The notes: generated by a model not told the origin, from the letters alone. Shown: positions 1 to 10,932, numbered from the stretch's first letter. The stretch: DNA of 64,000 bases from Deltaproteobacteria bacterium (GCA_025363655.1 JANYDK010000092.1:202143-266142); one strand, 5' to 3'. Made by a program: numbers and translations.

Positions 1-1
1 C

Positions 2-328
2 GAGGCCCACCACGTCGACTTCGACGTCGCCGGTCACGACCACTTCTACGAGCGAAGCAAACCGATCCTCGGCGGCAAGGCGAGCGCCGATGGCAAGGGC
101 ACGCGCTACGTCATCTGCGCAGGCGGCGGCGCCGACGCGTATTCGACGAAACCGACCGACGTCTCGGAGAAGATCGTCGGCTACGATCCGACCAAGCTCG
201 AGGGCCTCTACGGCATCGCGACGGCGACCGCGACGCAGCTCGACGTCAAGGTCTACAAGATGAACGGCCCCTCGGGCTCGAGCCCCGCCGACGACACGGT
301 GGTCGACACCTGGAGCCTCACGCGCTGA
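2..328 (+). CDS. Metallophosphoesterase, C-terminal fragment (5' end outside window)
   Basis: The reading frame is open from base 2 to a TGA at 326-328, so only the last ~108 residues are visible. They carry the GHDHFYER metal-binding motif of calcineurin-like/purple acid phosphatase-type phosphoesterases, followed by the family's YVICAGGGA segment. The same C-terminus occurs in the complete gene that follows on the same strand, so the two are tandem paralogues. The substrate cannot be told. The full-length gene presumably also encodes a secreted lipoprotein, but its start is not in the window. Confidence 0.85.
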   Translation, partial: EAHHVDFDVAGHDHFYERSKPILGGKASADGKGTRYVICAGGGADAYSTKPTDVSEKIVGYDPTKLEGLYGIATATATQLDVKVYKMNGPSGSSPADDTVVDTWSLTR

Positions 329-379
329 GTTTCCGCCTGTTTTCGGCGCCATTTCACATGCGTGCTACATTCGTCACGC

Positions 380-1849
380 ATGCGTCACTTGCGTCACCTC
401 GGGTGCCTGTCGGCGACTTTTCTCTCCTCGATGGCGATCGCGTCTTGCAGCAGCAAGAGCGATCCCGCCCCGTCGAGTCCGGTCGACACCGGCGTCGAAT
501 CGGGTCCCGTCGTCGTGACGTACGATCCGCAAGGATGCGGCTATCGCGTCGCCGCGATCGACGGCTTCCCCGACTTCGAAGCCACCGCCGACAGCCTCGG
601 CGCCGACGCCGCTCCGAAGCACGTGCGCCTCGGGCTCGGGGGCGGCGTCGATGCTTCGAAGGCCGGGTACGCCGATCCGTCGACGAGCTTCGCGGTGATC
701 TGGCAGACCGACGTCGACACCAAGGTGAGCAAGCTCCGCTTCGGCGACACCGAGACCGCCCTCACGCACGTCGTCGACGGCATCAGCTACATCGTGCCGC
801 AGGAGCTGAATCGCGGTCCCGAAGCTGGCATTCGCTTTCACGAGGCGCATGCATGCGGCCTCACGCCCGGTCGAACCGTCTACTACCAAGTCGGTGGCTC
901 GGCCGGCGGCAAAGACGTCTGGAGCGACGTGCGCTCGCTCACGGTCGCGCCTGCAAAGGGCGGCAAAGACCCGGTGCCCTTCGCTTTCTTCGGCGACACG
1001 CGCGACGCCCTCGGTCGCAGCGATCTCCCTGTTTTCAAGGCGATCACGGGTCGCGTGAAGGTCTCGGGCGCGCGCCTCGGGGTCTTCTCCGGCGATGCCG
1101 TGCTGATCGGCGCCGACCAGAGCCTCTGGGACATTTGGACCAACGCCTCCGACGCGCTCGCCGGCTCCGTCGTCGTCGCCGAGGCCGCCGGCAACCACGA
1201 GAACGAGCTCGTCCGCTACTTCGCGCACATCGCGATGCCGGGCGCGACGAAGAACGCCGAACGCTATGCGTCGTTCGACTACGGCCCGGTTCACTTCGTC
1301 TTCGTCGACGACTACGTCGGCATCGTCGCCCCGAGCATCGACGTCACCAACTATCGCGCCGAGGTCCTCGCCTGGCTCGACGCCGATCTGCAGAAGGCCG
1401 ACGGCAACCGCGCCAACGTGCCGTGGGTGGTCACGGTGCACCATCACCCGGTCTACGATTCGGGCGCCGACAAGGCGCGCGTCGCCGAGCGCAAATCGAC
1501 GCACGACGCGCTCCTCTCGCTCTACGACAAATACCACGTCGACCTCGATCTCGCGGGGCACGATCACTTCTACGAACGAAGCAAAGTGCTCGCTGCCGAC
1601 GCCGTGGCGACGAAGGGCACGACGTACGTCATCTGCGCGGGAGGCGGCGCGCCGTCGTACTCGACGAACCCCGACAACCCGCTCTCGCAGAGCATCGTCC
1701 ATTACGATCCCGACACGTTCCAAGGCCTCTATGGCCTCGCCACCGCCGACGCGACCAAGCTCGACGTGAAGGTCTATCGCATCAAGGGCGCCGTCGGCAC
1801 GAGCCCCGCGGACGACGAGATCGTCGACACGTTCACGCTCTCTCGGTAA
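380..1849 (+). CDS. Metallophosphoesterase (purple acid phosphatase-like) lipoprotein
   Basis: This is a 489-residue protein. I chose ATG 380 over GTG 362 or ATG 358 because it opens directly into a signal peptide ending in the lipobox IASC. A fibronectin-like N-terminal region (about residues 90-190) precedes the phosphoesterase fold. All metal-ligand motifs are visible in order: FFGDTRD near 205, FSGD, GNHE near 270, HHHP near 353 and GHDHFYER near 393. It should therefore hydrolyse phosphoesters at the cell envelope with a two-metal centre. It is the second copy of a tandem pair; the preceding gene shares the C-terminal ~110 residues. The exact substrate is unknown. Confidence 0.88.
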   Translation: MRHLRHLGCLSATFLSSMAIASCSSKSDPAPSSPVDTGVESGPVVVTYDPQGCGYRVAAIDGFPDFEATADSLGADAAPKHVRLGLGGGVDASKAGYADPSTSFAVIWQTDVDTKVSKLRFGDTETALTHVVDGISYIVPQELNRGPEAGIRFHEAHACGLTPGRTVYYQVGGSAGGKDVWSDVRSLTVAPAKGGKDPVPFAFFGDTRDALGRSDLPVFKAITGRVKVSGARLGVFSGDAVLIGADQSLWDIWTNASDALAGSVVVAEAAGNHENELVRYFAHIAMPGATKNAERYASFDYGPVHFVFVDDYVGIVAPSIDVTNYRAEVLAWLDADLQKADGNRANVPWVVTVHHHPVYDSGADKARVAERKSTHDALLSLYDKYHVDLDLAGHDHFYERSKVLAADAVATKGTTYVICAGGGAPSYSTNPDNPLSQSIVHYDPDTFQGLYGLATADATKLDVKVYRIKGAVGTSPADDEIVDTFTLSR

Positions 1850-1873
1850 CGGCGTCGACAGCGTGAGAAGGAG

Positions 1874-3001
1874 TCACGCACGCACGGTCGGCGGCGGTAG
1901 CGGCGTCGAGGCGAGGAGCGCTTGCCAACGCGTGAGCGCCGGACCGAGGCCCTTCTCGACCTGCTGTTGCTCGACCATGAGCTCGGAGGCAGGGGCACCC
2001 GCGGCGATGGCTCGGCGAAGACACGACATCGCCGCGACGAAGCGCTGACGTCGCAGATACGCGCGGGCGAGCATCGGCATCAGGTCACGTTCGGGGCCTC
2101 CGAGGGCGATGGCCCGACGAATCGGGGCGATCGCTTCGCCCGGTCGACCATCGGTGAGGAAGGCCTCGGCGAGACGACGGAACAAGTCGGGCGCGAGAGG
2201 GCTCTCGCCCGCGTACTGGATGCCGAGCCGAAGAATCTCTTCGGCCTGCGGTGACTCACCGAGCTTCGCGCATGCGGTGCCGAGGAGGCCGAGCCCCTTG
2301 GCGATGAGACCGCGCGCGTCAGGCGCGAGGCTCTGCCCCTCGGGCGTACGGAGGAAGATGGCGAGCGGCGCCGGCCAACTGCCGAGGAGCCCCACCACCT
2401 TCGACCAATCGTTGGCCGCAGCGGCGATCTCGGCCTCGGCGACGCGCGAGAGATCGATGGCGCTGCGTGCACCGGCGGCGACTCGATCGAGCTCTTGGCG
2501 CACGAGCGCACCGATGCCGGTGCGGAGCTCGTCGAGCGAGTGCGTCTCCTCGAAGCCGTCGCGACTGACGACGACGATCGTCTCTTTCCCTTCGAGCAGC
2601 AGCCGCTTGAGGCTGATCCCGAAGAGCGGCGCGAGAAGCAGCCAACGCACGCCGATGTGCGCTTGAATCGCGTCGACGTCGGTCTCGCGGGTAGGTTGCG
2701 GTCCGACCGGCTCTGTCGTGAGGAGCGCGCCGACGAGCTGCCTGCGGAATTCGGGGAGCGACGCGCGCCGACCATGCTCGGCGTCTTCTTCTCCGGCGAC
2801 GAACTCGACGATGGTCGCGTCGGGTGAACGACGATCGACGGTGAGCGCGGTGATGCGCACGCCAGCCACGAGCGAGAAGGCGAAGAAGCGCTCGCCGATG
2901 ATGTCGCAGAGCGCCTGGAAGCTCCCGATGCTCTCGCCGATGCGCTCGAACCATCCGTCCGTGCGCACGGCGTCGAGCGGAATGATGCGCGCAGCAGCCA
3001 T
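1874..3001 (-). CDS. TPR-like hypothetical protein
   Basis: This 375-residue protein starts at ATG 3001 (MAAARII), chosen because upstream codons extend into a low-complexity Arg/Pro frame with no protein-like character. The N-terminal half matches no family I recognise. The C-terminal half (about 230-350) has helical pairs of tetratricopeptide type, such as LFRRLAEAFLTDGRPGEAI followed by a second similar unit. No signal peptide or membrane span is visible, so a cytoplasmic scaffold is plausible. It is transcribed away from mreB, sharing a 397-bp divergent intergenic region with it. Its function is unknown. Confidence 0.7.
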   Translation of the reverse strand: MAAARIIPLDAVRTDGWFERIGESIGSFQALCDIIGERFFAFSLVAGVRITALTVDRRSPDATIVEFVAGEEDAEHGRRASLPEFRRQLVGALLTTEPVGPQPTRETDVDAIQAHIGVRWLLLAPLFGISLKRLLLEGKETIVVVSRDGFEETHSLDELRTGIGALVRQELDRVAAGARSAIDLSRVAEAEIAAAANDWSKVVGLLGSWPAPLAIFLRTPEGQSLAPDARGLIAKGLGLLGTACAKLGESPQAEEILRLGIQYAGESPLAPDLFRRLAEAFLTDGRPGEAIAPIRRAIALGGPERDLMPMLARAYLRRQRFVAAMSCLRRAIAAGAPASELMVEQQQVEKGLGPALTRWQALLASTPLPPPTVRA

Positions 3002-4433
<1,432 letters not shown>

Positions 4434-4493
4434 CCGATGATGAGCGCGTGGCCGAGGCGACATGACCGACGCGATGTCGATTTTGGGTGAGCG

Positions 4494-5363
4494 ATGAGCA
4501 CGCCGCTTCGCCGGGGGCGCGACATCGTCGTCGTCATCCTTCTGCTCGCTCTGCCCTTCTTCGTCCTCCGCGCGAACGTCCGTGATCCGCGCAAGCTCAA
4601 CGCGCTCGACCGACTGATCCTCCGCGCCTCGGCGCCGTTGCAGTACGTCGGCGCGCTCCTCGGACGGGGCATCTCGTCGCTCGTCGGCTCGTACGTCTAT
4701 CTCGTCGACGTGAAGCAGGACAACGAGCGTTTGCAGCACGAAAATGCGGTGCTTCGTGAGAAGGCGCGCAAGCTCGAGGGCCTCGAGGCGCAGAACCGCC
4801 GGCTTCGCGAGAAACTCGGCCTCAAAGAGCAGCTCGGCCCCGAGGCGCTGACCGCCCAGGTCATCGCCAAGGACGGCACCGAGTTCCACGTCGCCCGCAT
4901 CTTCCTCGATCGGCCGAGCAGCGAGGTGAAGCCGGGCTGGCCGGTGCTCAACGAAGAAGGCGTCGTCGGCGTCGTGCTCCGCGCCGAAGGACCGAACCTC
5001 GAGGTGCAGTTGGCGATCGATCCGCAAGTGGCCATCGACGTCGTCGACGATCGCACCGGCGCGCGCGGCATCGTCCGTGGCACCACCGACGTCGACAAGT
5101 ACTCGTGTCGCGTCGAATACATGAAGCGGAGCGACGAGGTCGCGGTCGGCGATCTCCTCGTCACGAGCGGCGTCGGTACGCGTTTCGCCAAGAATTTGCG
5201 GGTCGCCAAGATCACCAAGATCGTCAACCGCGGCTTCGGCGAGTTCCAAGAAGTGGAAGCCGAGCCGGTGGTGAACTTCTCGCAGCTCGAGGAAGTGATC
5301 GTCGTCCCCGAGGCCAACGCCGAGAAGAACGCCTCGCCGAGCCCGGGCGAACCGAAGAAGTGA
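4494..5363 (+). CDS. mreC: Rod shape-determining protein MreC
   Basis: MreC is a bitopic inner-membrane protein that links MreB to the periplasmic wall-synthesis enzymes. The 289 residues begin with a basic cytoplasmic stretch and one membrane span near 10-27. A coiled coil follows at about 70-110 (heptads rich in Glu/Leu/Arg). The periplasmic beta-domain includes VGDLLVTSGVGTRFAKNL, typical of MreC. The C-terminal tail is short and Pro/Glu-rich. It follows mreB by 60 bp and precedes mreD by 9 bp. Confidence 0.95.
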   Translation: MSTPLRRGRDIVVVILLLALPFFVLRANVRDPRKLNALDRLILRASAPLQYVGALLGRGISSLVGSYVYLVDVKQDNERLQHENAVLREKARKLEGLEAQNRRLREKLGLKEQLGPEALTAQVIAKDGTEFHVARIFLDRPSSEVKPGWPVLNEEGVVGVVLRAEGPNLEVQLAIDPQVAIDVVDDRTGARGIVRGTTDVDKYSCRVEYMKRSDEVAVGDLLVTSGVGTRFAKNLRVAKITKIVNRGFGEFQEVEAEPVVNFSQLEEVIVVPEANAEKNASPSPGEPKK

Positions 5364-5372
5364 AGAGCGGCC

Positions 5373-6008
5373 ATGCGCTACACAGCCTTCTTCCTCCTCG
5401 GAGTTCTCCTCATCGTCGCCCAAGGTGAGACGTACATGATCCTCGGGCCGATCGCGGCCAAGGGGTTCCGGCCTTCGCTGCTGGTGCCGCTTCTCGTCTA
5501 TCTCGGGGTCACCGAGGCCAACCTCGCGCTCGGCGCCTGCGTGGCCTTCGTCCTCGGCTACGTGCTCGACGTCGTCTCGGGTTCGCCGATTGGCCTCCAC
5601 ACGTTCACCGCCGTCGCCACCGTCGCCCTCGCGCGCATCGCCGGGCTCCGCATCGTCACCCAAGGAGGCTTCGCGCGTGCGCTCCTTGCGGGTGCCTTCG
5701 CCGCGCTCGGCGCGATCATCATCCTCGTCCTCCTCGTCATCTTCGGCACCACGCTGCGCAACGTGATGGTCGGGCCGGTGCCGCTCAATTCGGTGGCGGT
5801 GGGAAGGCCCTATCTGCCGCGGGCGTTGCTCAAGCTCGTGGTTCCGCACGCCATCGCCACGGCCGTGCTCGCCCCGCTCGTCTATCGGCTCGCCGAGAAG
5901 ACGTCGGCGCTCGCATCCAGCTTCCTCGGCCAGAAACCCGACGAGACTCGCCCGAGCAAATTGGCGACACCAGCGGCGGCGCGTCCGAACGAGGAGCCGA
6001 AGTCGTGA
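5373..6008 (+). CDS. mreD: Rod shape-determining protein MreD
   Basis: This 211-residue polytopic membrane protein has about five hydrophobic spans between residues 1 and 175 and a hydrophilic C-terminus. Position between mreC and mrdA, size and the MreD-like segment GYVLDVVSGSPIGLHTF support the call. MreD is part of the elongasome membrane complex. Its TGA stop (6006-6008) overlaps the GTG start of the next gene by four bases, so translation is probably coupled. Confidence 0.92.
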   Translation: MRYTAFFLLGVLLIVAQGETYMILGPIAAKGFRPSLLVPLLVYLGVTEANLALGACVAFVLGYVLDVVSGSPIGLHTFTAVATVALARIAGLRIVTQGGFARALLAGAFAALGAIIILVLLVIFGTTLRNVMVGPVPLNSVAVGRPYLPRALLKLVVPHAIATAVLAPLVYRLAEKTSALASSFLGQKPDETRPSKLATPAAARPNEEPKS

Positions 6009-7945
6009 GCTTGCTCACGCAGCGCCCCGACGTGGGCGAGTTCCGCAAGCGATACGCCTGGATGGCGCTGACCGTCCTCGCGCTGATGGTGGTGCTCGTC
6101 GTGAAGTTGGTGGTGTTGCAGATCGTCCACCACGACGAGAACGCCGCGATCGCGCACGACAACATCGTCCATCGACTGACGCTCGCCACCAGCCGCGGCG
6201 TCATCCGCGATCGCAACGGCGTCGTCCTCGCAGCCAGCCGTGAATCGTGGAACGTCTACGTCGTCCCGGCGCGGCTCGATTTCGAAAAAGTGTGGCCGAC
6301 CCTCGCCGACACGCTCGCCCTCGGCCCCGTCGAGCGCGCGACCCTCGAACAGAAGCTGCGCACCACGCACGACGACGATCTCGCCAAGCTGAAGAAAGAT
6401 CCGAAGCATCACATTCGCGAGGTCATCGTCCGCGAGGACGTCGGTCGCGACATCGTCGGAGCGCTCGAGACCCACGCGCTCGAGCTCCCTGCCGTCAATT
6501 GGCTCTCGGTGCCGATGCGCTACTACCCGAGCAAAGAGCTCGGGTTTCATCTCCTCGGGTACGTCAACGAGGTCAGCGCCGACGACCTCAAGCTCGACGT
6601 CGCCGGGCTCTTGCAGGCGGGCGATCGCATCGGCCGCAGCGGCATCGAGCGCGCGTGGGAGAGTCAGCTCCGCGGCGAGCGCGGTTGGCGAAAGATCATC
6701 CTCGACGCACGCGGCGGCAAGCGCCTGGCGAAGGAAGATCTCGCCCAGATCGATCAGCCCGCCGAGCAGCCGCCGATTCCCGGTCGCGACATCCGCCTCA
6801 CCATCGACGCCGATCTCACCGCCGCTGCGAGACGCGCCTTCGCCGGACAGCTCGCCGGCGCGGTCGTCGTCGTCGAGGTCAAGACCGGTCGCGTCCTCGC
6901 GCTCTATTCCAAGCCCGAGCTCGATCCCAACGACTTCGTCAGCGGTCTCACCGGCAAACAGTACGAGGGCATCAACGAGAACCCGCTCCACCCGCTCATC
7001 GACAAGACGATGCACGAGGCGTACTTCCCGGGCTCGACGATGAAGCCGTTCTCGGCGCTCGCGGCGCTGATGACCAAGGCGATGACGCCCGAGTCGCACG
7101 AGACCTGCGAGCACATCTACGTCCTCGGAAAAACCCGCTTCAAATGCGAAGGTCTGCACGGGCAGATCTCGCTCCACGACGCCATCGTCCACAGCTGCAA
7201 CATCTATTTCTACCACCTCGGCGAGAAGACCGGCCTCGACGCGATGGCCGCGGTCAACACCGACTTCGGCTTCGGACAGCGTGCCGGCATCGGCATCAAC
7301 TTCGAAGTGCCGGGGCTCGTGCCGACCAAGGCTTGGTACAATCAGCACTACGGCGGACAGTTCCGGCTCGGCTTCACGCTCAACGCGGCGATCGGGCAAG
7401 GCAACACCAAGGTGACCGTGCTCCAGCTGGCGATGGCCTACGCCGCGCTCGGCAACCACGGAACTCTCTACGCACCGCAGGTCGTCCGCTCGATCGAGAG
7501 TCACGACGGCAAGGTCGAGGTCGACTTCGCGCCGCAGCTGCGTCGCACCCTCGCGCTCCCGCCCGATTCACTCCAGGCGGTGCTCGAGGGCATGCACGGC
7601 GTCGTCAACGAGCCCGGCGGCACCGCGTACAAGGAGCGCACCGAGAAGGTCGATGTCGCCGGAAAAACCGGCACTGCGCAGGTCTCCAAGATCTCGCAAA
7701 AGGCGGGGCTCGATCCGCACCAGATTTGGTACTTCAACCGCGACCACGCCTGGTTCGCCGGCTTCGCGCCCTACGACAACCCCGAGATCGCCATCGTCGT
7801 CCTCGTCGAGCACGGCGGCGGCGGTGGGCACAACGCCGCCCCGATCGCGATGCGCCTCTTCGAAGAGTACTTCACGAAGATCAAGCCGGGCGCCGCCGGG
7901 GGAAGTCAGAAGCCGCCGCCCTCCGCGCAGAAGGGCACCAAGTGA
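6005..7945 (+). CDS. mrdA: Penicillin-binding protein 2 (elongasome transpeptidase)
   Basis: PBP2 is the monofunctional DD-transpeptidase that cross-links peptidoglycan during elongation, partnered with RodA. It has an N-terminal membrane anchor (about 20-42), then a dimerisation/pedestal domain and the transpeptidase domain. The catalytic motifs are intact: Ser344-Thr-Met-Lys347 (SxxK), Ser397-Cys-Asn399 (SxN) and Lys554-Thr-Gly-Thr (KTGT). The length of 646 residues is normal. The GTG start at 6005 gives a GTGA overlap with mreD, and the gene overlaps rodA in the same way at its 3' end. Confidence 0.97.
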   Translation: MSLLTQRPDVGEFRKRYAWMALTVLALMVVLVVKLVVLQIVHHDENAAIAHDNIVHRLTLATSRGVIRDRNGVVLAASRESWNVYVVPARLDFEKVWPTLADTLALGPVERATLEQKLRTTHDDDLAKLKKDPKHHIREVIVREDVGRDIVGALETHALELPAVNWLSVPMRYYPSKELGFHLLGYVNEVSADDLKLDVAGLLQAGDRIGRSGIERAWESQLRGERGWRKIILDARGGKRLAKEDLAQIDQPAEQPPIPGRDIRLTIDADLTAAARRAFAGQLAGAVVVVEVKTGRVLALYSKPELDPNDFVSGLTGKQYEGINENPLHPLIDKTMHEAYFPGSTMKPFSALAALMTKAMTPESHETCEHIYVLGKTRFKCEGLHGQISLHDAIVHSCNIYFYHLGEKTGLDAMAAVNTDFGFGQRAGIGINFEVPGLVPTKAWYNQHYGGQFRLGFTLNAAIGQGNTKVTVLQLAMAYAALGNHGTLYAPQVVRSIESHDGKVEVDFAPQLRRTLALPPDSLQAVLEGMHGVVNEPGGTAYKERTEKVDVAGKTGTAQVSKISQKAGLDPHQIWYFNRDHAWFAGFAPYDNPEIAIVVLVEHGGGGGHNAAPIAMRLFEEYFTKIKPGAAGGSQKPPPSAQKGTK

Positions 7946-9093
7946 TCGCGCGCGCATCGTCGATGCCGGGACGCGTCCGTGACAACGTCGACTGGCCACT
8001 CCTCATCGTCGTCTTGCTCATCGCCGTCGTCGGCGTCGTCAATCTCTACAGCGCCACCAGCGTCGCCCGCGGTGGTCGCGCCGATCTCTACGTCACGCAA
8101 ATCTATTGGCTCGTCGCCGGCGGCATCGCCGCCACGCTCGCCGCCACCATCGACTATCGCCACTTCGAGCGCCTCGGCTACGTCATCTACGGCGGCGGCA
8201 TCCTTTTGCTCCTCCTCGTCTTCATCCTCGGCCGCGACATCCACGGCGCCGCGCGATGGATCGACATCGGCGGAAAAGACAGGGGATTTCGCTTTCAGCC
8301 GTCGGAGTTCATGAAGATCATCCTCGCGATCTCGCTCGCGAAATATCTCCACGACGATCCGAAATTGGCGGTCGGTCCCGGCGGCGGCGGACGAACGCTG
8401 AAGGACTTCATCGTCCCCAGCATCCTCGCAGGCATCCCCTTCGCGCTCGTCGCCAAGCAGCCCGACCTCGGGACGTCGCTCATCCTCGCCGGCATCTTCA
8501 TCTCGGTGATGGCGATGGGGAAGATTCGCTGGCAGTCGCTGGCGACGCTCGTCGTCTCCATCGCCGTCGCCGCGCCCGTGCTCTGGAACTACGTCCTCAA
8601 GGACTACCAGAAGCAGCGAGTCATCTCCTTCATCAACCCCGAGCTCGACATTCGCGGCGCCAACTGGCACTCGCACCACGCCAAGATCGCCATCGGCAAC
8701 GGCGGCTTCTCCGGCATGGGCTACATGAAGGGGACGCAGAACCACTATCTCTTCATCCCCGAGCAGCACACCGACTTCCCCTTCCCCGTCTTCGCCGAAG
8801 AGTGGGGTTTTCTCGGGTGCATCGTCCTCGTCGTCCTCTATTCGTTCCTCGTCCTCTGGGGAATTCGCATCGCCTCGCAGGCGAAAGATCGCTTCGGCGC
8901 CGCGCTCGCCATCGGCGTGACCGCGATGATCTTTTGGCACGCATTCTTCAACATTGGAATGGTCACCGGCGTCCTCCCGGTGGTCGGCGTGACGCTCCCG
9001 CTCTTCTCCTACGGCGGATCGAGCGTGACCACGATCCTCATCGGCATCGGCCTGCTGATGAACGTCAGCATGCGTAGGTATTCGTTCGGATGA
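7942..9093 (+). CDS. rodA: RodA peptidoglycan glycosyltransferase (SEDS family)
   Basis: RodA polymerises lipid II glycan strands and works as a pair with PBP2. The 383-residue protein has around ten hydrophobic spans and the SEDS signature regions, including AIGNGGFSGMGYMKGTQ and the later FSYGGSS. I chose GTG 7942 because it overlaps the mrdA stop as GTGA; ATG 7963 is the alternative and would remove seven residues. It is the last gene of the operon and faces a convergent minus-strand gene 21 bp away. Confidence 0.96.
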   Translation: MIARASSMPGRVRDNVDWPLLIVVLLIAVVGVVNLYSATSVARGGRADLYVTQIYWLVAGGIAATLAATIDYRHFERLGYVIYGGGILLLLLVFILGRDIHGAARWIDIGGKDRGFRFQPSEFMKIILAISLAKYLHDDPKLAVGPGGGGRTLKDFIVPSILAGIPFALVAKQPDLGTSLILAGIFISVMAMGKIRWQSLATLVVSIAVAAPVLWNYVLKDYQKQRVISFINPELDIRGANWHSHHAKIAIGNGGFSGMGYMKGTQNHYLFIPEQHTDFPFPVFAEEWGFLGCIVLVVLYSFLVLWGIRIASQAKDRFGAALAIGVTAMIFWHAFFNIGMVTGVLPVVGVTLPLFSYGGSSVTTILIGIGLLMNVSMRRYSFG

Positions 9094-9095
9094 GA

Positions 9096-9116
9096 GAGAG
9101 CTGAATCTCGGCTCTC
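9096..9116. terminator. Possible shared terminator hairpin between convergent genes
   Basis: GAGAGC (9096-9101) pairs with GCTCTC (9111-9116) around a 9-base loop, directly after the rodA stop and touching the stop codon of the convergent gene. There is no U-rich tract on either strand and the stem is only 6 bp. It is a weak candidate for a bidirectional terminator. Confidence 0.25.
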
Positions 9117-10797
9117 AGAACCCGAACTTGATGCCGGCTTCGGGCGCGAACGCAGGGACGAGCACCGGCAAAGGGACGAGGACTTTCAGCGCGAGGTTGA
9201 GGGCGACGCGGTCGCCGATGCCGACCCACATGCCGAAGCCGGTGCCGATGAAGATGGGGCCGCCGAGCTTCCAAGCGCTGACGTCGCTGATGGTGCCGTT
9301 GCCGTTGGTCGCCTTGGTCGGGTCGTTGGGCGTGACGATGACGCCGCCGACGCTGCCCTCGGTGCGCGCGTAGCCGCTGCTGAGGAGCACGTAGGGCCGG
9401 AAGCCCGACTCGGTGAAGAAGTACTGCGCGCGCGCTTCGAAGTGGATGGGGTTGAACTTGGCGACGTCGGTCGGGTTGCCGCCGATGATGTAGCCGAGGC
9501 GCGTGCCGATGCTGAGCTTGCTGGCGACGAAGTAGTCGATGGAGAGCCAGACGTGCTTCGTGCCGAACGCCGAGCCTCCGTCGGTCTTGCCGCCGGTGCG
9601 TGCGTCGTTGCGGATGGCGATGCCGGTGGCGTCGGGCACGCCCACGTCTTGGCGACCATCGGGCGTGTTCACGGTGCAGGCCCACGACTGCTGTTTGCAC
9701 AGCTCGGACTGTTGCCCGATGAAGAGCATGTCGAGCTGACCGTCGATGCCGAACCAGAGCTTCTTCGCGTCCTTCGTGGCGGCGGACGGCTTGTCTTCGT
9801 CTTCCTCTTTCGCGTGACAAGTCTTCTCGCCGGTCTTGTCGTCTTCGACGCAGCTCGCGCCCTTCTTGCAATCTTCGTCGGTCGAGCAGGTCTCGGCCGC
9901 AGCGGCCCCGCCGTCTTCGCCGCTGCACGATTTCGGCTCTTCGTCGCCAGGGAGGAGCGGCCGGTCTTCGTCGGCGATGGCGTCGGTGACCTTGACCACC
10001 ACCGGCTTCTTGATGGTGCCCCAGTGCTCGAGCTCGACGTCGTCGCCGTCGTAGGCGCGCGCGAACATCTTCAAGGTGCCCGCGGCTCCGGTGGCGTCAC
10101 AGCCGACGATCACCAGCCACTTGTTCTTCGCCTTCTTCGCATCGACGACTTTGTACTTGTCCATCGCCGCCGTCTTGAACGACAGCTTCACCTTCGAGGG
10201 ATCGACGCCCTTCGGCACCTCGATGACGATCGGGAGCTCGTAGCCGATCGGCGCGGCTTTGATTTTGACCGTCAGGTTGCCATCGGCCGCTGCGCCACCG
10301 CCACCACCACCCCCGTCTTCGCTACCGCCTCCGCCGCCGCCGCCACCGTCTTCGCTGCCACCACCGCCGGCGTTCTTCTTCGCAGCCTCCCACGACTTTT
10401 TGACCACCGGGTTGTCGAGGTAGTCCTTGGGGACGCTGACGTTGGGATCGTTGGCGAGCGCTTGGGCGAACTCGCTGTCGCCGCTCTTGGTGTCCTTCGC
10501 GTTGAGGGCGACGATCGCGAGGTTGCGATGGAGCAAGCCCAGCATCGGCTTGCTGCACTTCTCTTTGCCGCACTTCTTCAGCGCGTCGGAGAGCTTCTTC
10601 TTCGCCTTCTTCATGTCGAGCGACAAGAAGTCGACGTCCATCGCCTCGGAGGCAGCCTTCTTCGCTGACTCTTCGACCTTCGGATCCATCGCCCGAACTT
10701 GGGGCGCTGCCGAGGCGACCAGCGCGAGCACCACAGCACTGACCGCGATCGATCGGGAACGAGAACTCACCACACCATCATACCTGCCGAGGCCCAT
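9115..10797 (-). CDS. Secreted beta-barrel-like envelope protein, paralogue A
   Basis: This 560-residue protein starts at ATG 10797 with a signal peptide (cleavage near SAAPQVRA, residue 36). Domains in order: a Lys/Ala-rich helical region (about 40-130) with TPR-like spacing; a low-complexity Gly/Ser/Glu/Asp linker (about 143-167); an immunoglobulin-like region with PIGYELPIVIEVPKGVD; a short Cys-rich segment (about 270-320); and a C-terminal domain of alternating hydrophobic strands ending in GIKFGF, as expected for an outer-membrane barrel with a terminal aromatic residue. The downstream-transcribed neighbour at 10933-12630 has the same architecture. Function is unknown; an outer-membrane or surface role is inferred. 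Confidence 0.75.
   Translation of the reverse strand: MGLGRYDGVVSSRSRSIAVSAVVLALVASAAPQVRAMDPKVEESAKKAASEAMDVDFLSLDMKKAKKKLSDALKKCGKEKCSKPMLGLLHRNLAIVALNAKDTKSGDSEFAQALANDPNVSVPKDYLDNPVVKKSWEAAKKNAGGGGSEDGGGGGGGGSEDGGGGGGGAAADGNLTVKIKAAPIGYELPIVIEVPKGVDPSKVKLSFKTAAMDKYKVVDAKKAKNKWLVIVGCDATGAAGTLKMFARAYDGDDVELEHWGTIKKPVVVKVTDAIADEDRPLLPGDEEPKSCSGEDGGAAAAETCSTDEDCKKGASCVEDDKTGEKTCHAKEEDEDKPSAATKDAKKLWFGIDGQLDMLFIGQQSELCKQQSWACTVNTPDGRQDVGVPDATGIAIRNDARTGGKTDGGSAFGTKHVWLSIDYFVASKLSIGTRLGYIIGGNPTDVAKFNPIHFEARAQYFFTESGFRPYVLLSSGYARTEGSVGGVIVTPNDPTKATNGNGTISDVSAWKLGGPIFIGTGFGMWVGIGDRVALNLALKVLVPLPVLVPAFAPEAGIKFGF
10294..10370. repeat. Low-complexity tandem repeat encoding a Gly/Ser/Glu/Asp linker
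   Basis: Runs of GCC/ACC/CCG triplets are interrupted twice by the same short unit (cgtcttcgct on the plus strand). On the minus strand they encode two Gly-runs each broken by Ser-Glu-Asp. The paralogue at 10933-12630 has a Thr/Gly/Pro linker instead, so the repeat probably expanded after duplication. Such triplet-rich tracts are prone to length change. Confidence 0.8.
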
Positions 10798-10932
10798 CCC
10801 ATAAAGAGGCTAAGCGCTCAGAGGCCGGAAAAATGGGCGCAAAAGCGTGCGCGCGAGAATCGATGGTTCCCGACGGACGAAAAGTGTCACGTCTGCAGGA
10901 CGTGTGAGGACGACAGAAGTCGGTCGCCGAAG

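Noticed and set aside
10294..10370. Repeat array as CRISPR or intergenic satellite
   Set aside because: It is in frame inside a gene and encodes a Gly-rich linker. Units are short and have no unique spacers.
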